From Candidatus Methanomethylophilus sp. 1R26 (lineage in GTDB: Archaea; Thermoplasmatota; Thermoplasmata; Methanomassiliicoccales; Methanomethylophilaceae), in assembly GCF_001481295.1 (NCBI RefSeq), contig NZ_LOPS01000001.1, positions 49,140 to 113,139 of the forward strand: a stretch of DNA of 64,000 nucleotides. Direction: 5' to 3'. Both the position numbers and the translations under genes were made by a program. Below the pieces are notes generated by a model that was not told the origin of the DNA, searched no databases, and saw nothing but the letters and a program-made list of their open reading frames with translations. This document shows positions 56,915 to 64,000 of this stretch, piece after piece. The first letter of the stretch is position 1, and each line of letters begins with the position of its first letter.

Positions 56915-57441
56915 ACGAGGAAACGGTCCTCGCAGAGCTCCGCGCCCTGCCCAACATGATCAAATGCCTTGTCCCGGACAGGGAGGACCTCGAGCGGGTC
57001 TTCGGCGAGGAGGCCGAGTCCAAGACGTCGTCCGGCATGCCCCTCGACAACCGCGCCCTGACCGAATGCATGGACAGGGGCAGCCACATCTTCGCCGTCT
57101 TCAGGGGCGAATTCGACCCCATCCCCTACGTATCAGTTCAGATGGAGGATCCAGACGGGAACATCGTCGGTCAGCAGATACCCATCTCCGAGAGGCCGAG
57201 GTACGAAGGCAGGGAAGACCTGGTATGGCTGTCGGACGACTTCTGGATGTCCCCGACGGCGATGGGAGGCGAGATAAAAGTGGTCCTCGTCCCCCAGCAC
57301 CTCACGGTCATCGGCGGAGGCGACGGCGCCTCCGACCCGGTGGCCATGTACCCATCTCCTCCGGCGGACCGCATTGTGAGGGAGGTCCTCGGCGTCGGGG
57401 ACGACCCGTCGACGGCCACGGCGGTCATAGGGTACAATTGA
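56911..57441 (+). CDS. Unknown protein, second of two tandem paralogues
   Basis: A 176-aa soluble protein that aligns with the upstream one: YVSVQMEDPDGNIVG with FRMAMEDEYGNVCG, VWLSDDFWMSPTAM with MWVDDDFVMYPDVM, VVLVPQHLTVI with ISIMPQKVDLL, and ADRIVREVLGVGDDP with ADHILKEVSGGDPDSG. Both end in a VIG strand. The likely shared core is a small beta-rich fold. Function unknown. The start overlaps the first paralogue's stop, so the products are probably made together and may form a heteromer. Confidence 0.6.
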   Translation: MNEETVLAELRALPNMIKCLVPDREDLERVFGEEAESKTSSGMPLDNRALTECMDRGSHIFAVFRGEFDPIPYVSVQMEDPDGNIVGQQIPISERPRYEGREDLVWLSDDFWMSPTAMGGEIKVVLVPQHLTVIGGGDGASDPVAMYPSPPADRIVREVLGVGDDPSTATAVIGYN

Positions 57442-57461
57442 AAATCCCGGACGGCCTCTCG

Positions 57462-57493
57462 GACCGGCCCGGCAGGGTATGCGCCGGCCGGTC
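57462..57493. terminator. Stem-loop between the convergent paralogue pair and nikR
   Basis: gaccggcc (57462-57469) pairs perfectly with ggccggtc (57486-57493), with a 16-base loop. It spans the gap between convergent genes and just overlaps the nikR stop. Confidence 0.45.
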
Positions 57494-57934
57494 AGTCCTT
57501 CCTGAGGCCGATGTAATGCATGTGGCCGGTGGTCTTGGAGGCCATCGTGAGCTTGCACCTCTGCACGCCTTTGATGGACCCGATATCGTCGCTCAGGTGC
57601 TTGAGGTCCCCGAGCTTCCCCTCGACCGCTATGATCTCCATGCAGATCTCGGGGTTCAGATGCATGTGTATGGTGGTGTAGATGTTTTGGTTCGCGCCGT
57701 GCTCCAGCTCGGTGAGCTTCTCGGTGAGCCCGGTGACCTCATGGTCGTACACCATGGTGATGACCCCGCAGACGAGCTCGTTCTCGTTCTTCCAATCGGT
57801 CTCTGCGAGGGAATCCCTTACCAGGTCGCGGATGGCCTCGGACCTGCTGACATATCCTTCTTCGCGATGATCTTGTCGAACTCCGCCAGGAGGTCCGGCT
57901 CCAGGGAAACGCCGATGCGCGTAACACCTTCCAT
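57492..57934 (-). CDS. nikR: Nickel-responsive regulator NikR (one frameshift)
   Basis: About 147 aa after restoring one base near 57862 (gcgaagaaggatatg lacks one base). An N-terminal ribbon-helix-helix (TRIGVSLEPDLLAEFDKIIA) continues as GYVSRSEAIRDLVRDSL. The C-terminal ACT-like nickel domain follows, with the ligand pattern TTIHMHLNPEICMEIIAVEG matching His-x-His...Cys of NikR, and earlier TMVYDHEV. It binds DNA when nickel is plentiful and would control nickel uptake or nickel-enzyme genes. Upstream palindromes may be its own operator. The start ATG is at 57934. Confidence 0.85.
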
Positions 57935-57966
57935 GCTACGCCATCTTTTTGCGGCTTAATAAAAGT

Positions 57967-58018
57967 TGCATTTATGCATACTAACAGGATACGAATATGT
58001 TTATTTAGTATCACTAAA
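57967..58018. promoter_or_regulatory. Two palindromes in the nikR upstream region, candidate operators
   Basis: tgcatttatgca (57967-57978) is a perfect palindrome, as is tttagt-atc-actaaa (58004-58018). They lie in the 126-base divergent region between nikR and the asparagine-synthase-like gene, among AT-rich promoter sequence. NikR autoregulation or control of the divergent gene is inferred; archaeal NikR sites are not well enough fixed for me to match. Confidence 0.45.
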
Positions 58019-58060
58019 CGCATAACCAACTATAAAGGCGACAGGCCGATTACCTGGGTG

Positions 58061-58855
58061 ATGAGCGAATTATCCAAGCGCACTGCGGAACTCCTCGACG
58101 CTTCGGCCGCCAGGCTCTTCGAGGGCCGCGATGTCGCCGTGGCCTTCTCCGGCGGCATAGACTCCGGCATCGTCGCCGCCCTGGCGGTCAGGCATGCCTC
58201 CTCCGTCCGCCTGTACACCGCCGGTACCGAAGGGTCGCACGACATCGCGGCCGCCCGCGAGATCGCCCCGCAGATCGGCGCGGAGCTCTCGGAGATCGCC
58301 GTACGCGAATCTGACATCCCGGACATCCTGAGGGAGGTCATGCGCCTGACGGGCAGCGATTCCCCCATGATGCTCTCCTTCGAGCTCCCCCTGTTCTGCG
58401 TCCTCAGGTCATGCGGCGAGGGTTTCGTCGCCGGAGGGCAGGGGTCCGACGAGCAGTTCGGCGGATACAGCAAGTACGCCGGCAAAGGGGCCGCCGCCAT
58501 GCGCGAGGAGATGGCCGCGGACATGGGGAGGCTCTTCAGGGAGACCCGCCCCGCCGAGGCGAGGATGGCGCAGGGGTTCGGGAAGGAGATACTGTACCCG
58601 TACCTCGACAGGGACCTGGTGGCGTTCATGAGAAGCGCCCCGGACAGCGAGATACTGCCGACGGCCGAGGGGGAGAGAAAGATGCTCCTCTCCGCCGCCG
58701 CCCGCGACCTCGGCCTGCCGTTCCTGGCCGACCGCCCCAAGAAGGCCGCCCAGTACGGGTCCGGCACCATGGACGCCGTCAGGCGCATCTGCAAGAAGCG
58801 CGGCATAACGTTCAGCCAGCTGGTGTCGCAGCTGAGGAAAGACCTGGACGGATGA
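58061..58855 (+). CDS. Stand-alone asparagine-synthase-type ATP-pyrophosphatase
   Basis: A 264-aa protein equal to the synthetase half of AsnB: the PP-loop AFSGGIDSGIVAAL near residue 30, then GGQGSDEQFGGYSKY and KEILYPYLDRDLVAFM. The N-terminal glutaminase domain of asparagine synthetase is absent, so it would need free ammonia or another nitrogen donor. It adenylates a carboxylate or amide substrate that I cannot identify. The ATG at 58061 opens the homology. It is divergent from nikR and 9 bases upstream of folC, so it is probably in the folC-nth unit. Confidence 0.7.
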   Translation: MSELSKRTAELLDASAARLFEGRDVAVAFSGGIDSGIVAALAVRHASSVRLYTAGTEGSHDIAAAREIAPQIGAELSEIAVRESDIPDILREVMRLTGSDSPMMLSFELPLFCVLRSCGEGFVAGGQGSDEQFGGYSKYAGKGAAAMREEMAADMGRLFRETRPAEARMAQGFGKEILYPYLDRDLVAFMRSAPDSEILPTAEGERKMLLSAAARDLGLPFLADRPKKAAQYGSGTMDAVRRICKKRGITFSQLVSQLRKDLDG

Positions 58856-58864
58856 GGCGGCGCG

Positions 58865-60138
58865 ATGAGATTCATGACTCCGGAGGAGAGGAAGGAGCTC
58901 GACCTGAAGTGGCTGGCCGGGCTGCAGATGCACGGCATAAAGCTGGGCCTGGAGAACATAACGGAGCTGCTGAGGAAGCTCGGCAATCCGCAGAGGACCT
59001 ATCCATGCATCCACGTGGCCGGATCGGACGGCAAGGGCTCGACATGCGAGATCATCGCCTCGGTGCTGGAGAAGTCCGGGTTCCGCGTCGGCCTCTACAC
59101 CTCCCCGGAGGTGCTGGATTTCCGGGAGAGGATCGCCGTGAACGGCGAGCCCATCTCCGAGGACAGGGAGGCGCGCCTGTGCGGCCGCCTGAAGCACGAA
59201 TGCGACGACATGGCGGAGAGCGGCCGGCAGTGCACGTTCTTCGAGGTCACCACGGCCATGGCCATGATGCATTTCCGCGATGAGAAGGTCGATATCGCCG
59301 TGTTCGAGGTGGGGATGGGCGGCAGGTTCGACGCCACCAACGTCGTCACTCCCTTGGTCTCGGTCATAAGCAACATCAGTCTGGAGCACACCGAGTATCT
59401 CGGGGACACCATAGAGAAGATCGCCTCGAGAAGGCCGGCATAATAAAGGAGGGCGTGCCCTGCGTCACCATCAATCCGGAGCCTGCCCTCGGCGTGATCA
59501 GGAAGAGGGCGGAGGAGATGCACGCTCCCCTGACGGCCGTCGATCCGGAGGAGATCCGCGTGACCAAGAGCACGGAGAAAGGGCCGGAGTTCTCCTATGA
59601 AGGGAAGGATTGCTTTGTCTCGATCCCGGGGAGGAACGAGGCCAGGAACGCCTGCCTGGCACTTGAGGCCCTGAAGCTCCTGCCCAGATACCGGGAGAGG
59701 ATAGAGCCGCATGTTTCGGAGGGCATGGCGTCCGCCCGCTGGCCGTGCCGCCTGGAGCGCAGGGGCAGGTACATCATCGACGTCACCCACACGCGCGCCG
59801 GCGCCGACGGGCTCGCCAGGGATGTGTCGGAGATCTACGGCAGGGTCGTCACCGTGTTCGGGATCCTGAAGGACAAGGACGCTCCGGACATCGCGGCCGA
59901 CATAGCGTCGTTCTCGTCGGCCATCGTGGCGACGCAGCCTGAGGGCCCCCGCGCAAGGCCCGCGGAGGACACCTGGCACATTGTCAAAAAGGTCTTCCCG
60001 GCGGCCGAGATGAGGCCCACTGTGGAGGAGGCAGTTGCAAGGGCGGAGGAGATCGCCGGGGAGGGTGTCCCGATCCTTATCACCGGCTCGTTCCGGATGG
60101 CGGAGGCGTTCCTGAGATGCAGGAAAATGCAGTTGTGA
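58865..60138 (+). CDS. folC: Folylpolyglutamate/dihydrofolate synthase-like Mur ligase family protein (one frameshift)
   Basis: About 424 aa after restoring one base near 59425 (gcctcgag should read gccttcgag, giving KIAFEKAGIIKEG). Marks are the ATP loop HVAGSDGKGSTCEII, TSPEVLDFRERI, EVGMGGRFDATN, SLEHTEYLGDTI, and the C-terminal YIIDVTHTRAGADGL. It adds glutamate to a pterin-type or other cofactor. In methanogens the acceptor may be a methanopterin- or folate-like compound, which is inference. It overlaps the nth start. Confidence 0.82.
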
Positions 60139-60797
60139 CTACCCTCGACCGCATGGCCGAGGTCTACACCGGGGGCGCCTATCCCGGGAGGAACTCCGAG
60201 GGGCTCAATCCCGAATGGCCTCCGGACCCGTTCCACGTGCTCATCGCCACCATACTGTCCCAGAGGACCAAGGACGACAACACGAGGAAGGCCTCCGACG
60301 CCCTGTTCTCGAAATACCCTACGCTTGACGATGTCGCTTCCGCCGACCCGGGCGACGTCGCTGCGCTCATCCGCCCGGCAGGGTTCCCCAACCAGAAGTC
60401 GAAGGCGATCGTGGAGTGCTGCAGGGAGATCCGCAGCAGGTACGGCGGGAAGGTGCCGGAGTCCACCGAGGAGCTGTGCTCCCTGCCGATGGTCGGGAGG
60501 AAGACGGCCGCCTGCGTCCAAAGCTACGCCATGGGCATCCCGGCGGTGTGCGTGGACACCCATGTGCACAGGATTTCCAACCTGATGGGCCTGGTGCACA
60601 CCAAGACGCCGGAGGAGACCGAGTACGCCCTCATGGGGATCACCCCGAAGGAGAGGTGGGCGGACATCAACAGGTACTTCGTCCGCCACGGCCAGGTGGT
60701 CTGCCTGCCGAACCATCCGCACTGCGAAAGGTGCATGGTCCGCGACCTGTGCGAGTTCGGCTCAGGACAGGGGAAGCAGGGCGGCAGGCGGCCGTGA
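60117..60797 (+). CDS. nth: Endonuclease III (DNA glycosylase/AP lyase)
   Basis: A 226-aa HhH-GPD glycosylase. It has ILSQRTKDDNTRKAS, the hairpin LPMVGRKTAACV with the catalytic Lys, the catalytic Asp in CVDTHVHRISN, and the [4Fe-4S] loop C-x6-C-x2-C-x5-C near the end (CLPNHPHCERCMVRDLC). It removes oxidised pyrimidines. The start is ATG 60117 or, with the GTGA overlap of the folC stop, GTG 60135. The terminal residues after the cluster are a short basic tail. Confidence 0.92.
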   Translation: MQENAVVTTLDRMAEVYTGGAYPGRNSEGLNPEWPPDPFHVLIATILSQRTKDDNTRKASDALFSKYPTLDDVASADPGDVAALIRPAGFPNQKSKAIVECCREIRSRYGGKVPESTEELCSLPMVGRKTAACVQSYAMGIPAVCVDTHVHRISNLMGLVHTKTPEETEYALMGITPKERWADINRYFVRHGQVVCLPNHPHCERCMVRDLCEFGSGQGKQGGRRP

Positions 60798-60855
60798 CGG
60801 GCCGGGATCGCGGCCCCCGCCATGCATCATCCTGGCTCCGCGGCGCGGACAGATG

Positions 60856-60869
60856 CGCACGCGCGTGCG
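60856..60869. promoter_or_regulatory. 14-base palindrome upstream of hypA promoter, candidate operator
   Basis: cgcacgcgcgtgcg is a perfect palindrome, immediately followed by the AT-rich gtttttaatcc (60875-60885). That element is TATA-like and about 25 bases upstream of the hypA ATG at 60906. Position just upstream of the TATA/BRE suits an activator or repressor. Confidence 0.45.
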
Positions 60870-60905
60870 TTATCGTTTTTAATCCAATCCGCCATCCGCA
60901 TAAGA

Positions 60906-61364
60906 ATGCACGAGGCCACAGTCATCGCGAACATCGTCGACGCCGTCCTGGAGGAGCTGGGGAAGCACAAGGTCAAGAAGGTCAACTCGGTGACCATGGT
61001 CGTGGGCGACCTCACCGAGCTGGGCTACGAGCAGATGGAGTTCGCCTGGGGGGTCCTCACCGAGAACAACATCCTGAAGGGCTCCAAGATAATTTTCGAG
61101 CCTGAGAAGATCGTCGTCAGGTGCAAGGACCCGGCCTGCGGGTTCGAGGGGCCGTGCAAGGAGATCGACATGGGGGAGGACACCTACGAGCACAACATCC
61201 CCGTCCTGAGCTGCCCGGTCTGCGGCGGCGGGGTCGAGGTCGTGCAGGGCATGGCCTGCCGCATCAAGAGCCTCGATGTCGATCTGGAAGAGGAGGAAAA
61301 CCGATGTTCAATTACAGGGACGCAGCGACGGCCAGGAAGATCGTCGAGAAGACGAAGGAGCTAG
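60906..61364 (+). CDS. hypA: Hydrogenase nickel insertion protein HypA
   Basis: HypA delivers nickel to [NiFe] hydrogenase. The N-terminus MHE holds the nickel-binding His2. The zinc site is formed by CKDPAC and CPVC. The family body ends around ACRIKSLDVDLEEEE. The frame then runs on for 20 basic residues into hypD and stops at TAG (61362-61364), with an in-frame TGA two codons on (61368-61370). This 60-base overlap is longer than usual and may reflect an indel near 61300. The ATG at 60906 sits 25 bases after a TATA-like element, so the mRNA is probably leaderless. Co-transcribed with hypD. Confidence 0.88.
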   Translation: MHEATVIANIVDAVLEELGKHKVKKVNSVTMVVGDLTELGYEQMEFAWGVLTENNILKGSKIIFEPEKIVVRCKDPACGFEGPCKEIDMGEDTYEHNIPVLSCPVCGGGVEVVQGMACRIKSLDVDLEEEENRCSITGTQRRPGRSSRRRRS

Positions 61365-62391
61365 GCGTGAAGGGCAGGTTCATGCACATCTGCGGGACCC
61401 ACCAGGACACCATCGTCCGCTTCGGCCTCAAGTCCATGATGGATGAGGCTGGGGTGGAGGTCCACCAGGGGCCGGGCTGCCCGGTGTGCGTGACCACCAG
61501 CCAGGAGATCGCCGACGCCATCACGCTGGCCAGGAACGGCATCACCGTCACCGCGTTCGGGGACATGATGAGGGTCCCGACCACCATTGGCTCCCTGTTC
61601 GACGCCCGTGCGGACGGCTGCGACGTGAGGATCGTCTATTCCGTCGAGGACGCCGTCGCCATGGCGAGGAGGGAGCCCAAGAAGCCCTTCGTCTTCGTCG
61701 GCGTCGGGTTCGAGACCACCGCGCCCTCCACCGGCGTCCCCCTGCAGAAAGGGGATGTCCCGGAGAACTTCACGATCTACAGCTGCCACCGCTACACCGC
61801 ACCCTGCGTCGAGACCATACTGAACATGGGCGAGTCGAAGATCGACGGCCTGGTCATGCCCGGCCATGTCGCCGTGGTCACCGGGACCAAGGCGTTCGAG
61901 TACTTCTCAACGAAATACGGAGTGCCCCAGGTGGTCTGCGGGTTCGAGCCGCTTGACATGCTGATGTCCTGTTACATGCTCTGCCGCCAGCTGAAGGAGG
62001 GCAGGGCGGAGATCGAGAACGAGTACACTAGGCTGGTGAAGCCCGAGGGCAACGTGAAGGCCCGCAAGATCATGGACGACACTTTCGTACCGGTCGACCG
62101 CAAATGGCGCGGGTTCCCGGTCATACCCAAGTCCGGGATGGCCCTGAAGCCCAAGTTCGCCAAATACGATGCCACCAAGGTGTGGGAGGACATCCTTGCC
62201 AAGACCCCGCAGGTTGACGAGGAGCCCAAGGGATGCAACTGCGGCCAGGTCCTCCGCGGCCTGATCGATTCAGAGCAGTGCCCCATGTTCGGGAAGGCAT
62301 GCAAGCCCACCTCGCCGATGGGTCCCTGCATGGTGTCCGCCGAAGGGAACTGCAACATCGCCTACCGCTTCCGGGGGGAAGCTCTGAATGA
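61304..62391 (+). CDS. hypD: Hydrogenase maturation protein HypD (stop lost by one-base frameshift)
   Basis: HypD is the scaffold for making the Fe(CN)2CO group of [NiFe] hydrogenases. Marks are RFMHICGTHQDTI, the cysteine motif GPGCPVCVT, FETTAPSTGVPL, MPGHVAVVTG, GFEPLDMLM, and C-terminal Fe-S cysteines (CNCGQVLRG, CPMFGKAC, CMVSAEGNC). The ATG at 61304 follows aggagg. As written the frame reads past the expected end. One more G in the run at 62373-62378 restores GGSSE and TGA at 62389-62391, overlapping the next start by ATGA and giving 362 aa. Confidence 0.88.
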
Positions 62392-62951
62392 GGGACAAGG
62401 CGTATCCGAAGGCCCCAACCCTCGTTCTCGTGATAACCAACGATTCGACCGTGATGCTGAAGGACGGGATCTGCAGCGCCTTCGAGCTCTTCGGAGGCCG
62501 CGCCCAGGAGGTCAAGAACCTGGTCGCGAGGCTGGACCTTGCCAAGAAGCGCGACGGGAGCAAGCTCTGCGAAGTGTCCTTCGGGATCGTCACGAGCCAT
62601 TTCGGGTATGTGCCGGCCGACTACACGGTGATGAAGTATCCCGTGTCCGAGGTCATGTCGAAGCCCGAGGATTACGAGAGGGTGCAGAAGGAGAAGGACT
62701 TCCTGGGCAAGATCGATTACACCTCCACGCTCTTCGACCGCGTCATCGTCTGCGTGCCCAAACACATGATGGAGATGATTATGGCGAGCAACTGCCTGCC
62801 GGAAGGCAGGGTCATCGCTGTCACCAGCCCCGACCTGAAAGAAGAGTGCCAGCAGCGCGATTGGATGTTCCTCCCAAGGAACGGCCCGCGCGTAGGCGCA
62901 GAGAACGCGGCGCTCATAATGCAGGAGATCGTCAGGATCTCCGACCCCTGA
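62388..62951 (+). CDS. Unknown protein coupled to hypA-hypD
   Basis: A 187-aa soluble alpha/beta protein: TLVLVITNDSTVMLKDGICSAFE, FGIVTSHFGYVPADYTVMKYP, a charged helix, then FDRVIVCVPKHMMEMI and GRVIAVTSPDLKEECQQ. The GxVTSxxGYVPxDxxxxxY stretch is reminiscent of DUF6884-like proteins; the likeness is weak. Its ATG overlaps the repaired hypD stop, so it belongs to the hyp operon and may act in hydrogenase maturation or nickel handling, by context only. No signal or membrane segment. Confidence 0.6.
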   Translation: MRDKAYPKAPTLVLVITNDSTVMLKDGICSAFELFGGRAQEVKNLVARLDLAKKRDGSKLCEVSFGIVTSHFGYVPADYTVMKYPVSEVMSKPEDYERVQKEKDFLGKIDYTSTLFDRVIVCVPKHMMEMIMASNCLPEGRVIAVTSPDLKEECQQRDWMFLPRNGPRVGAENAALIMQEIVRISDP

Positions 62952-62956
62952 CCGCC

Positions 62957-63673
62957 TCAGCGCTTCCCGGGCCTGTTCCCGGAACGCGTCGGTGCGAATT
63001 CTTCCCTGATGCGGGCCTTGTCCGCGGGGGAGACGGCGCGCGACTCGCAGATCTTCTTAACGGCCAGCCTCAGGACCTCAGGGTCGGCGCATCCCGATCT
63101 CAATGCTTCTTCGGTCATCTCCGGGTAAGCGATATAGCAGAATGAGAGGCACCAGCCGGCGCCCATGCTGCAGTAGTATCCGGGGCTGGAGATCCGGCGC
63201 ATCCGCTCCACCACCTCTCCGATGTGCTCATCATCGATGAAATGGAACAGCATCATGACCGTTCCGACGCGCATCATGAACTCGCTGCCTGTCCCGAGCA
63301 TCCTCACGGACATGTCCCAAAGCATGTCAGCGGATTGTTTCGAGTCGATCTTCCACGAGCCGCAGAGGGTGTCGCACGTTCCCCAGTCCGATATGCTGCG
63401 GGAGAACTCCTCGGTCAGGCGGATCCTCTCCTGCGCATCCATCTCTGCCTCCGCGATGACCAGGGCCTTCAGGACCTTCTGCTCGTAATAATGGGGTTCG
63501 AGCTCCAGGAACGAACGCCAGTCGCCCTTCATCATCCTCCCGGCGAACTTCCGCAGCAGGGGCATGCGCACCCCTGCCATCGGGCCCGCTCCGGGTATGA
63601 TCCTCTCGTTGAACCTGCGGTAGGCCGGGTCGGCGTTCGCCTCGAGGAACGCATCGACCTCCTCTTGGTTCAC
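62957..63673 (-). CDS. DNA alkylation repair protein, AlkD-like HEAT-repeat glycosylase
   Basis: A 238-aa HEAT-repeat protein of the AlkD family: GVRMPLLRKFAGRMM, then EEFSRSISDWGTCDTLCGSW with the conserved Asp region, and GTVMMLFHFIDDEH. It excises alkylated bases such as 3-methyladenine. The start is GTG 63673, overlapping the ogt stop (GTGA) and preceded by aaggag. Pairing with a methyltransferase repair gene makes an alkylation-repair operon. Confidence 0.8.
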   Translation of the reverse strand: MNQEEVDAFLEANADPAYRRFNERIIPGAGPMAGVRMPLLRKFAGRMMKGDWRSFLELEPHYYEQKVLKALVIAEAEMDAQERIRLTEEFSRSISDWGTCDTLCGSWKIDSKQSADMLWDMSVRMLGTGSEFMMRVGTVMMLFHFIDDEHIGEVVERMRRISSPGYYCSMGAGWCLSFCYIAYPEMTEEALRSGCADPEVLRLAVKKICESRAVSPADKARIREEFAPTRSGNRPGKR

Positions 63674-64000
63674 GACTGCTCCTTCTCGATGGCCAGCAGG
63701 CGGGATTTCAGCTCGCTCCGCCGAGGTAGCTTCCGACCCCGCCGTCAGACGGCACCACGCGGTGGCACGGCACGATGATCGGGATCCTGTTCGCAGCGCA
63801 TGCCGAGCCTGCGGCACGGGCCGCCCCGGGATGCCCGGATGCTTCGGCCAGTTCCGCGTACGTCACGGTCTTCCCGTAAGGTATCTCCGAGAGAGCGCGC
63901 CAGACATCAAGGCGGAAAGACGTTCCCTCCTGCAGGTACTGGACATCGAACTTCTTCCTGCCGCCGGCGAGGTATTCTCCTATCTCGGCGGCGGCCTCCT
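63670..64000 (-). CDS. ogt: Methylated-DNA-[protein]-cysteine S-methyltransferase, C-terminal part (one frameshift, runs off window)
   Basis: The coding strand enters at 64000 and ends at 63670. It reads FDVWRALSEIPYGKTVTYAELA (as FRLDVWRALSEIPYGKTV), then the methyl-accepting cysteine motif IIVPCHRVVPSDGGVGSYLGG. One base is missing near 63716 (gcgagctg should be gcggagctg), which restores AELKSRLLAIEKEQS and TGA. It transfers the methyl group of O6-methylguanine to its own Cys. The N-terminal part lies outside the window. Confidence 0.85.

Noticed and set aside
1..64000. CRISPR arrays, insertion sequences, integrases or prophage
   Set aside because: No regularly spaced repeats, transposase or integrase motifs were seen on either strand.

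Overview
This 64-kb window looks like the chromosome of a high-GC methanogenic archaeon, most likely of the order Methanomassiliicoccales (Thermoplasmatota). The archaeal markers are ArcS (archaeosine synthase), RNA polymerase subunit L, archaeal TruD, the diphthamide methyltransferase DphB, Trm5, AqpM, CobY and many TATA boxes about 25 bases upstream of start codons. Rare TAG codons, one of them inside a cobalt-transporter ATPase, fit a pyrrolysine-decoding methylotrophic methanogen. A dense set of cobalt, corrinoid and nickel genes fits the same picture. The order-level assignment is inference, because no 16S rRNA, mcr or pyl gene lies in the window.

Layout. 1-6.4 kb: arcS (5' end outside the window), a separate PUA protein, a DUF368 lipid-carrier transporter, and a BchI/BchD-type AAA+ chelatase pair. 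6.5-10.9 kb: a cobalt ECF transporter, cbiMN-cbiQ-cbiO-cbiO, with a structured leader, an apparent CTG start and an in-frame amber codon. 10.9-21.7 kb: tRNA-Gly(UCC), aquaporin, a large TPR protein, truD, rpoL, DNA ligase, a Hef-like helicase, an A-type Fe-S carrier and a carboxymuconolactone decarboxylase (CMD) family protein. 21.7-29.1 kb: a putative corrinoid-uptake locus. It holds a 28-aa membrane microprotein, a secreted protein with DUF4430 (transcobalamin-C-like) repeats, BtuF with such a domain, a BtuC permease fused to a DUF4430-like domain plus a beta-propeller, and BtuD. 29.2-32.5 kb: a small unknown gene, a structured non-coding stretch and ADP-forming acyl-CoA synthetase. 32.7-46.4 kb: surface proteins, including a ~3,490-aa adhesin and a leucine-rich-repeat protein. 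46.5-48.8 kb: dphB, trm5, dcd. 49.0-53.7 kb: lower-ligand assembly and salvage of cobamides (cobD, cbiB, cbiS, cobS, cobY). 53.7-64 kb: topA, two tandem paralogues of unknown function, nikR, a lone asparagine-synthase domain, folC, nth, hypA-hypD plus an unknown gene, alkD and ogt (3' end of the gene only).

Functionally, cobalt import, metal-chelatase motors, corrinoid import and lower-ligand attachment together would supply the corrinoid needed by methyltransferases of methylotrophic methanogenesis. NikR and HypA/HypD serve nickel homeostasis and [NiFe] hydrogenase maturation.

Sequence quality matters here. I count 19 places where an otherwise well-conserved gene changes frame by one base, 15 apparent deletions and 4 insertions, several of them in G or C runs. 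Correcting them restores normal family lengths, so I treat these genes as intact genes in an indel-prone assembly rather than as pseudogenes.
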